From Bacillota bacterium (GTDB lineage Bacteria; Bacillota; Desulfotomaculia; Desulfotomaculales; Desulfallaceae): DNA of 64,000 nt. The stretch is taken from NCBI GenBank assembly GCA_023439185.1, contig JAEXOR010000050.1, positions 56,475 through 120,474 on the forward strand, read 5' to 3'. Position numbers and translations under genes: made by a program. How positions within the stretch are numbered: position 1 is the first letter of the stretch; each line of letters opens with the position of its first letter. Of this stretch, positions 58,379 through 64,000 are shown one piece after another. The notes beneath the pieces are model-generated. The model was not told the origin of the DNA. It saw only the letters and a list, made by a program, of their open reading frames with translations, and did no database searches.

Positions 58379-58449
58379 ACGCAATTTTTGTGCCAATATA
58401 TTTGGCACGATAAATAGCCGTTTTAGCAATTAAACAAATAAAACGGGAC
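58379..58449 (-). promoter_or_regulatory. Sigma-54 promoter and upstream activator dyad of the glm operon
   Basis: Minus strand TTGGCACAAAAATTGC is a near-perfect -24/-12 promoter (CC at 58393-58394, GC at 58381-58382, ten bases apart). The dyad GCCGTTTT...AAAACGGGAC (58417-58449) is the twin of the one at 50596-50628, 36 bases from the GC in both. Confidence 0.85.
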
Positions 58450-58497
58450 CCTGAGTCAAAAAAAATTTTTTCTTTTAAGGAAAAGATTTTTTTAATG

Positions 58498-58550
58498 ATT
58501 AGATAAGAAGGGGATTAATTAGATAAGAAGGGGATTAATTAGATAAGAAG
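58498..58550 (+). repeat. 20-bp tandem repeat, 2.6 copies
   Basis: ATTAGATAAGAAGGGGATTA is repeated at 58498 and 58518, and a third partial copy runs into the soxG fragment. The unit resembles the start of soxG (GAGATAAGAAAAGAATCA), so it arose by tandem duplication at the fragment's end. Confidence 0.85.
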
Positions 58551-58697
58551 AGAATCACCGGTGCGGTTCCAGGCTAAAGCCCAGGAAAATAGAAATGCGG
58601 GACAACTGACCCGTGGTACTTGAGTATGAAGGCGAAGGCACGGGACCTTTTCTAATTGATTTTAACCCACCAGGCCAAGTAGGACCTGCAGGATAAG
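58540..58697 (+). pseudogene. Duplicated 5' fragment of soxG
   Basis: The stretch from AGATAAGAAGAGAATCACCG to GTAGGACCTGCAGGATAA matches soxG 40627-40785 base for base except for a few changes, including an inserted C and a created stop (CTGACCC for CTGGCCC). It is about 18 kb from soxG, has no start codon and ends at TAA. It lies between the sigma-54 control region of the glm operon and the propeller-kinase gene. A dead copy from ectopic duplication. Confidence 0.9.
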
Positions 58698-58735
58698 TTT
58701 CACAGCAAACAAAACTGATTGTTAAACGAGATTTA

Positions 58736-61700
58736 TTACTCCAGGTGCGCAGGCAGGGTAAAATAAAACGTACTGCCTTTTCCCGGCCGGCTTTTCGCCC
58801 AAATTTTGCCGCCGTGGTTTTCGATGATCTGCTTGCAGATATACAGACCGAGACCCAGGCCGCCGCTGCCGCTGTTTTTTCCTAAATGTGATTTCACCTT
58901 GTAAAACCGGTCAAAGATTTTGTCCAGGTGGTCGTCCGAAATGCCGGCGCCCGTATCCGCCACTGAAAAGAGGATCTCTCCGCCCGTGGCCGCAACGGCG
59001 GCGCCAACCCTGATGTGTCCCTCCCGGGTATGCTTCACGGCATTGGCAATCAGGTTGATCAACACCTGCGCCAGCATGTCCTTATCCCCCAAAATTTCGG
59101 GTAAACCGTCCTCCACCTCCACAACGAGGGAAAGCCCGGCTTTTTCCATGAGCGGTCTTGCAGTCAGCAAGGATTGTTCAATGATCTCCGGAACAGCCAC
59201 AGCATCATTGGCCCGGTCCATTTTGCCGGACTCAATTTTTGATATGTTCAGCAGGTTATCAACCAGCGCGGACAGGCGATCCCCTTCGGACAAAATAATG
59301 TTTAGATCCCTGTCGATGGTTTCCGTGGCCTTGCGAATCTTTTGATCCCTTAAATCAATGCGGGGCAAAATTGCTTTTTCAATTTTAGCGGCAATCAACT
59401 CCGTGAAACCGAGTATTGCGCTTAGCGGCGTCCTGATTTCGTGGGACACCATGGACAAAAAATCGCTCTTTACCTGGTTAATCTGGTGCAGTTGTTCATT
59501 GGCCAGGTTTAACGCCCGGGTTCTTTCCATGACCTGATGTTCAAGGACCCTGCTCCTTAATTCCAGTGCTCTGGTCCGGATTTTTATCACCACTGCGGTG
59601 GCGGCAAAGGCGGAAGCCAAGACAAGGGCATAAAACAAGGGCGTTTCCCAAAAGGGAGGCGCCACGGTAATTTTGATTTGCATACCCTGCTCGTTCCACA
59701 GGCCGTCGTTATTGGAGGCCTTGACCCGCAGCACGTATTCCCCGCCGTCCAGATTTGTGTAGCTGGCATAGCGCCTGGAGCCGTTATGGTGCCAGTCCCT
59801 GTCGAATCCCTCCAGCTTGTAGGCGTACTGATTTTTTTCAGGCTCCGCATAATCCAGAGCGGCAAACTCAAAGGAGATAAAATTGTCTTGATAGGTTAAT
59901 GAAATGTCACCGGCGCCGGCAATCTTTGCCGGCGTGTCGAATATCTTAAAGTCCGTGATGACAACCGGAGGCTTGTGGATGTTGTCTCTGATCTGATCGG
60001 GATAAAAAGAACTGAAACCGTTGGTGCCGCCAAAGAACATCTCCCCGTCGGAGCTTTGGCAGTAGGAACCGAAGGTATATTGGTTGCTCCGCAGTCCTCC
60101 GCCGGCGTCATATTTTTTAAAGACGCCGGCGGAGATGCTGTACCGGATTAAACCGTCGGGGGTGCTCAGCCACAGGTTTTCCTTATGGTCCTTGAGCAAG
60201 CCGAAGATAACAAGGGGGGCGGTTTGCCCCTGGCCTTCCATTAAGAAGGCCTTCCCGTTGTATTTGTTAAACTTGAACAGCCCCCTGTCCGTGCCCAGCC
60301 AGAGGACGCCGCCGTCGTTAACCATGGAGTTCACATTGTAGTGAAAGGTCTGGCTGGTGGAACCCTGTTCATTGATGCCGTAGCGGGTAAAAGTCTCCGA
60401 CGGGGAATCCATCTTATACAGGCCGCCTTCCCCGGTCCCGATCCAGAATACGCCGCCCTGATCCTCAACCATTGACAGCACATGATTGCTGCCGATGCTG
60501 CGGGGATCCGCCGGGTTGCTGACGTATTGCTCCATCCGGCCCGTGTCCGGGTCCAGCCTGACCAGACCCCCGCTGGCAGCGCAAGCCCAGAGCAGGCCGT
60601 CGCCGTCCTCATGTATGCGCACGATGCCGTTGTCAGCGTTGTTTAGCTGTCCGACGCTGTTGACCCGGTAATGGACGAAGCCGCCCGAGGCGGGCTCAAA
60701 CCTGTTCAGGGTCCCGTCTATGGCGCCGAACCACAGGGTCCCGCGGCTGTCTTCATAAATAGCGCAGATGGAATTGCTGCTGATGCTGCGGCTGTTGCCG
60801 GGATCGTGCTTGTAGTAAGTAACCCGGCCACTTACCCGGTCAAACCTGTTGACACCCCCGTCGGCCGTTCCCAGCCAGAGGATCCCGGAACTGTCCTTGT
60901 AGACTGACAGAATGACATCATCGCTGAAACTGAGACCGCCTGGATAGGCACTGCTTCCATAGGATATGAAATTCAGGTTCGTATTGATCTTGTCGATCCC
61001 GTTTCCTTCGGTCCCAAACCACAGGTTGCCGGAATTGTCCCCGAAAAGGGATACCACCCTGTGGCTGCCTGGAGCTTCGTTGGGATAAGAACCTCCGCGG
61101 CGCGCTGTAAACTCTCCGCTCTCCCGATTAAAGGTGCCGACGCCATTGCCTTGAGTGCCAACCCACAGGGTCCCGGAATTGTCCTCGCAAACCGCCGTCA
61201 CTTTGCAGTCCGCCAGGTCCGGAGATGCGGCGGAAACAAATTGGCCCGAGGACGTGTCCAGGCCGCTTAGCCTGCCGTCTCCTGTTACAATCCATAGAAA
61301 GCCTGTTTTGTCGGCATACAGGCCGGCAATATTGCCCGGCGCGCCGCCGGATATGCTGAGCCGCTCCTGCCAGGGTAGGAATTCGCCCCTTCGGGGATCA
61401 AGTTTGCTTATCCCCCCGCCGGCAGTGCCAATCCATAACAGGCCGGCCCTGTCCCGGGCTATGGCGGTGATGGTCCCGCCCCCCGGATGACCGGTATTCT
61501 CATAGGGGCCCGCCTGGTGTGTAAAATGACCCGAAACCGGGTCCAGGCAATAAAGTCCCTTATTTTGCGTACCTATCCAGAGCTTGCCCCGCTGGTCCCG
61601 GCGTATCGCCCGGATAAAATTATCGCCGGGGCCGCCGGAGGTTGAGGCGTCGCCACTGAAACGCACTGCCTCTCCGGTGTGGGGGTTAAGCTTGTACAGC

Positions 61701-62053
61701 CCCGCGCCAAAAGTGCCAATCCAGATGTTTTGTGCGTCATCCTCGGCAAGGGAAGTGATAAAGCCGGCGGCAAATCTATTGGCCGGGCCGGAAGGAAGAC
61801 TGTAAGGCCACAGGCTGTAGCCGTCGTACCGGTAAAGACCGGTACGGGTGCCGAACCATAAAAACCCGCTGCTGTCCTGGAGCATGCAGTTCACAGTCCC
61901 CGGCAGTTCCGCCTCAACCGGGTCGCCGGTGAAAGCCGTGGCTGACCGGGCCGGTGACGTATGGAACGCAAGAGACGGGGAAAAAAGTGCCAGCGCCGTC
62001 AGCGCGATGATCATGCCCATCAGTTTTGCCCGCCATTTTTTGACAGCCCCCAC
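58736..62053 (-). CDS. Beta-propeller hybrid-type sensor histidine kinase
   Basis: About 1105 residues from GTG 62053 (AGGGGGAATCGCG). Signal/TM segment (GMIIALTALALFSPSLAF), then a long run of two-component-regulator propeller blades (LQDSSGFLWFGTRTGLYRYD, DDAQNIWIGTFGAGLYKLNP, DSSGILWLGTADGGVNRFDR and more; about 40-690), a Y_Y_Y-type Ig-like domain (FEFAALDYAEPEKNQYAYKL), one membrane helix (LFYALVLASAFAATAVVIKI), HisKA (FLSMVSHEIRTPLSAILGF) and HATPase_c (DGLGLGLYICKQIIENHG-like GGLGLGLYICKQIIENHGGK). No receiver or AraC domain, unlike the Bacteroides hybrids. The ORF's upstream extension to 62596 is antisense to the LytTR gene and is not coding. It senses an extracellular ligand and probably phosphorylates the regulators at 62.2-63.4 kb. 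Confidence 0.88.
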   Translation of the reverse strand: MGAVKKWRAKLMGMIIALTALALFSPSLAFHTSPARSATAFTGDPVEAELPGTVNCMLQDSSGFLWFGTRTGLYRYDGYSLWPYSLPSGPANRFAAGFITSLAEDDAQNIWIGTFGAGLYKLNPHTGEAVRFSGDASTSGGPGDNFIRAIRRDQRGKLWIGTQNKGLYCLDPVSGHFTHQAGPYENTGHPGGGTITAIARDRAGLLWIGTAGGGISKLDPRRGEFLPWQERLSISGGAPGNIAGLYADKTGFLWIVTGDGRLSGLDTSSGQFVSAASPDLADCKVTAVCEDNSGTLWVGTQGNGVGTFNRESGEFTARRGGSYPNEAPGSHRVVSLFGDNSGNLWFGTEGNGIDKINTNLNFISYGSSAYPGGLSFSDDVILSVYKDSSGILWLGTADGGVNRFDRVSGRVTYYKHDPGNSRSISSNSICAIYEDSRGTLWFGAIDGTLNRFEPASGGFVHYRVNSVGQLNNADNGIVRIHEDGDGLLWACAASGGLVRLDPDTGRMEQYVSNPADPRSIGSNHVLSMVEDQGGVFWIGTGEGGLYKMDSPSETFTRYGINEQGSTSQTFHYNVNSMVNDGGVLWLGTDRGLFKFNKYNGKAFLMEGQGQTAPLVIFGLLKDHKENLWLSTPDGLIRYSISAGVFKKYDAGGGLRSNQYTFGSYCQSSDGEMFFGGTNGFSSFYPDQIRDNIHKPPVVITDFKIFDTPAKIAGAGDISLTYQDNFISFEFAALDYAEPEKNQYAYKLEGFDRDWHHNGSRRYASYTNLDGGEYVLRVKASNNDGLWNEQGMQIKITVAPPFWETPLFYALVLASAFAATAVVIKIRTRALELRSRVLEHQVMERTRALNLANEQLHQINQVKSDFLSMVSHEIRTPLSAILGFTELIAAKIEKAILPRIDLRDQKIRKATETIDRDLNIILSEGDRLSALVDNLLNISKIESGKMDRANDAVAVPEIIEQSLLTARPLMEKAGLSLVVEVEDGLPEILGDKDMLAQVLINLIANAVKHTREGHIRVGAAVAATGGEILFSVADTGAGISDDHLDKIFDRFYKVKSHLGKNSGSGGLGLGLYICKQIIENHGGKIWAKSRPGKGSTFYFTLPAHLE

Positions 62054-62144
62054 CGCGATTCCCCCTGGTAAAGATAAAATAATTATAGTATCGCTGTTTC
62101 GGCAAGTAAAGGGATCGTTTCGGAAAATCCGCGCGCTACGCCTG

Positions 62145-62174
62145 TTGACAAAGGATATTTGTCGCAAATAAGAT
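62145..62174 (+). promoter_or_regulatory. SigA-type promoter of the LytTR gene
   Basis: TTGACA and TAAGAT, 18 bases apart, about 50 bases before ATG 62225, in the divergent region facing the kinase gene. Confidence 0.55.
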
Positions 62175-62224
62175 ATAAATGTCGGATAATGAAAAAGGGC
62201 CGGGGCGGCGGGAGAAGTGATAAA

Positions 62225-62980
62225 ATGCTGAGGGCCGTATTGGTTGATGATGAAATGCCGTCCCTGGACGCGCTGGAGCATGTCCTGGCGAAAAGCGGCG
62301 CCATCCGGGTGACGGGTAAGTATACGGATCCCCTGGAGGCCTTGGAAAGCATCAGGGAGATCAGGCCGGAGCTGGTTTTTTTGGACATCCGGATGCCCGG
62401 ACTGGACGGGTTTTCCGCCGCCCGGGAAATCATCAATATGGGGTTTGACACCCACATTGTATTTACCACGGTTTATGAAAAATACGCTTTGCAAGCCTTT
62501 GAAATCGACGCGGCGGATTACGTAGTCAAGCCTTTTTCCGAACCCAGACTCAAGATAACCGTGGACCGCATCGTTAAGCGGGTGCAGGGCGGCCACAAGG
62601 TCTGGCGGGCGGTAAACTCACTGATTAAGGAGCATTTGTCCGGGCGGGAGCCGGACAAAATCGCCGTGTGGAAGGAAAACAGCATTATGCTCCTGGCTCT
62701 TGAAGCCATTTTATACTTCACCGTGGAAAAGAAAAAAGTCACGGTCCATACGGTAAACGGCGTCTATGAAAGCGGCGGCTCACTGGCCGAGCTGGAGGAA
62801 AGGCTAGGATACAAAGGCTTTTTCAGATGCCATAAGGGCTTTCTGGTCAACCTGGACTTTGTGGACAAAATAGAGCCGTGGTCCAACGCCACGTACATAA
62901 TCAAGCTGAAGCAGGGAGCCGGGCAGGTGCCGGTGAGCAGGCATTATACGAAAAAGCTGAGGGGCATGCTGCGGATATGA
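62225..62980 (+). CDS. LytTR-type response regulator
   Basis: 251 residues from ATG 62225. Receiver domain with acidic pair (AVLVDDEM), phosphoacceptor Asp (LVFLDIRMPGLDGFSAAREI) and Lys (VVKPFSEP), then a LytTR domain (IAVWKENSIMLLALEAILYF, FFRCHKGFLVNLDFVDKIEP, PVSRHYTKKLRGM). It binds direct repeats in DNA. Stop overlaps the next gene (ATGA), so it is co-transcribed with the stand-alone receiver and the LytS-type kinase. Divergent from the propeller kinase, its probable partner. Confidence 0.9.
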   Translation: MLRAVLVDDEMPSLDALEHVLAKSGAIRVTGKYTDPLEALESIREIRPELVFLDIRMPGLDGFSAAREIINMGFDTHIVFTTVYEKYALQAFEIDAADYVVKPFSEPRLKITVDRIVKRVQGGHKVWRAVNSLIKEHLSGREPDKIAVWKENSIMLLALEAILYFTVEKKKVTVHTVNGVYESGGSLAELEERLGYKGFFRCHKGFLVNLDFVDKIEPWSNATYIIKLKQGAGQVPVSRHYTKKLRGMLRI

Positions 62981-63363
62981 ACAAGATCTTGCTGGTAGAT
63001 GACGAGTTGAATAACCGGATATTGTTGCAGGAGATCCTGGAGGACTTTGAAGAAGTGGAAATCCGGCTGTTTTACGCCGTCGACGGCCCCGAAGCCCTGG
63101 ACCTGATCCGGCGGGAAAGGCCGGCCCTGGTATTCCTGGACGTCATGCTGCCGGAAATGAACGGCTATGACGTGTGCCGGGCGGTAAAGGACGAGCCCGG
63201 TCTGGCCGGCGTATTCGTCGTGCTGCTCACCGCCAAGGGCCAGGAAGCCGACAGAAAGAAGGCGGTGGCGGCAAAAGCGGATCTGTACATCACCAAGCCC
63301 TTTAAAACAAAGGCTATCGTGGAGACGGTCCGCAGGGTGCTCGGCAACCCCGGGACCATCTAA
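62977..63363 (+). CDS. Stand-alone receiver protein (CheY-like)
   Basis: 128 residues, a single receiver domain: MNKILLVDDELNNRILLQEI, LVFLDVMLPEMNGYDVCRAV (phosphoacceptor Asp), VVLLTAKGQEADRK and LYITKPFKTKAIVETVRRVL (Lys). It has no output domain, so it may shuttle phosphate within the cluster or act on a protein target. It starts inside the LytTR stop codon and is followed 13 bases later by the LytS-type kinase. Confidence 0.85.
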   Translation: MNKILLVDDELNNRILLQEILEDFEEVEIRLFYAVDGPEALDLIRRERPALVFLDVMLPEMNGYDVCRAVKDEPGLAGVFVVLLTAKGQEADRKKAVAAKADLYITKPFKTKAIVETVRRVLGNPGTI

Positions 63364-63376
63364 AGGGAATTATGCC

Positions 63377-64000
63377 ATGTTTAGAAAAAGAGCAGTCTTG
63401 GCCTCCAAGGGGAACCGCCGGCGAAGACGGAGACGGGGAAGCGGAACAGACGATTCCTTTGCAGACAGGATACCCCGGCACTTTTTGTTTAACGCGCTGA
63501 ACGCCGTAATCACACTGTGCCGCAAGAACCCCGGGGCGGCCGCCGCGCTGGCGGGTGAAATCGGCGCTTATGTCCGGTACAGCCTGGAGGACAAGGCGCC
63601 TTTAATTGCGCTGGAGGAAGAACTGGAGCATGTCCTGGCCTACGTTAACATACAAAAGGCCAGGTTTTCCCCCCGGCTAAAGGTGGTACTGAATATTGAA
63701 ACGGGCCTACACTGCCTGATGCCCCCATTTACCCTGCAGCCCCTGGTAGACAACGCCGTCAGACACGGGGTTTTAAAAAAAAGGCACGGCGGCACTGTCA
63801 CCATAACCGCAGGCAAGTCCTCCGGCGCCGTTGTTTTTGTTGTGACGGACGACGGGGTGGGCATGTCCGCCCGGGAGAGCAACACGCTGTTTACCGGGCG
63901 CAACCAGGGACATTCATTGCACCGGATAAATAAAAACCTGAAGCAAGCCGGCTTCGGGGGTCTTCGCATAAGCTCAGCCCCCCGGCTTCGGGGGCTGAGC
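63377..64000 (+). CDS. LytS-type soluble sensor histidine kinase (cut by window edge)
   Basis: Frame open from ATG 63377 to the window end (208 codons). A basic N-terminal tail (FRKRAVLASKGNRRRRRRGS) leads straight to the His_kinase motif FADRIPRHFLFNALNAVITL with the phosphoacceptor His in RHFLFNALN. A HATPase_c domain follows (PFTLQPLVDNAVRHGVLKK, DDGVGMS). There is no sensory or membrane domain, so it lacks the usual LytS transmembrane part; it may take its input from another kinase. The last 30 bases form a strong hairpin (GCTCAGCCCC...GGGGCTGAGC) inside the frame. Confidence 0.8.
   Translation, partial: MFRKRAVLASKGNRRRRRRRGSGTDDSFADRIPRHFLFNALNAVITLCRKNPGAAAALAGEIGAYVRYSLEDKAPLIALEEELEHVLAYVNIQKARFSPRLKVVLNIETGLHCLMPPFTLQPLVDNAVRHGVLKKRHGGTVTITAGKSSGAVVFVVTDDGVGMSARESNTLFTGRNQGHSLHRINKNLKQAGFGGLRISSAPRLRGLS

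Noticed and set aside
58401..58418. Second sigma-54 promoter on the plus strand (TTTGGCACGATAAATAGC)
   Set aside because: GG and GC are 11 rather than 10 bases apart, and there is no plus-strand gene to drive.
58498..58550. CRISPR-like repeat
   Set aside because: The 20-bp units are directly abutting with no spacers, and the unit derives from soxG.
62054..62596. N-terminal extension of the propeller-kinase frame
   Set aside because: It is antisense to the LytTR gene. The signal segment and the AGGGGG ribosome site put the real start at GTG 62053.

Overview
The window looks like a chromosome segment of an anaerobic, Gram-positive (Firmicutes/Clostridia) bacterium, probably a Desulfotomaculum/Pelotomaculum-type Peptococcaceae. 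Supporting signs are strong AGGAGG-type ribosome binding sites, frequent GTG/TTG starts, Agr-type peptide signalling, an [FeFe]-hydrogenase-like sensor, acyl-CoA dehydrogenase/CoA-transferase chemistry, a coenzyme-B12 mutase operon, TRAP transport, many sigma-54 activators and a selenocysteine-tRNA remnant. The taxonomic placement is inferred; no rRNA or other marker gene is present.

Layout. 0-2 kb: oligoendopeptidase F (cut by the window edge) and a TPR protein. 2-14.3 kb: an AT-rich, scrambled accessory region with IS1595, IS66 and IS21 remnants, a PIN/UPF0175 toxin-antitoxin pair ending on a 3' fragment of a selenocysteine tRNA, broken PIN/AbrB and DinJ/YafQ modules, small membrane proteins and lipoproteins. 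It also holds an Agr quorum-sensing locus (agrC-agrB-agrD-agrA, minus strand) whose short agrD encodes a serine-type cyclic lactone pheromone. The first part of agrC has been replaced by a duplicated piece of the TPR gene, and ghost copies of an agr-type promoter and agrC start lie at 9.1, 13.1-13.5 and 23.1-23.4 kb. 14.2-20 kb: a flavodoxin-ferredoxin protein, acyl-CoA dehydrogenase, and a CoA-transferase behind a sigma-54 promoter next to its likely PAS/sigma-54 activator. 20-24.6 kb: VanW, membrane proteins, a lipoprotein and a frameshifted HipA-like gene. 24.7-31 kb: a rifampin-phosphotransferase-like enzyme behind a leader terminator, an [FeFe]-hydrogenase/chemoreceptor fusion, and an ECF sigma/anti-sigma pair.

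31-36 kb: secreted proteins, an XRE regulator/membrane-protein pair under an elaborate palindromic promoter, a truncated MocR regulator and a DMT transporter. 36-41.3 kb: soxBDAG (heterotetrameric sarcosine oxidase type) behind an unassigned leader RNA with a terminator. 41.4-44.9 kb: a dual-OB + two DUF488 cassette (a candidate undescribed system), a HicAB pair with frameshifted hicA, and an NmrA-like SDR.

45-58.5 kb: a coherent regulon. A PrpR-like sigma-54 activator, a TRAP transporter (dctPQM) and a seven-gene operon (cobalamin adenosyltransferase, glmL, MmgE/PrpD, fumarate-reductase-like flavoprotein, glmE, glmS, DUF1847) appear to import a dicarboxylate and rearrange its carbon skeleton with B12. 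The two transcription units share a duplicated sigma-54 promoter and a matching upstream inverted repeat whose arms differ by compensating changes. No methylaspartate ammonia-lyase is present, so the substrate is open. 58.5-64 kb: a soxG pseudogene fragment with 20-bp tandem repeats, then a two-component group: a beta-propeller histidine kinase facing a LytTR regulator, a stand-alone receiver and a LytS-type kinase cut by the window end.
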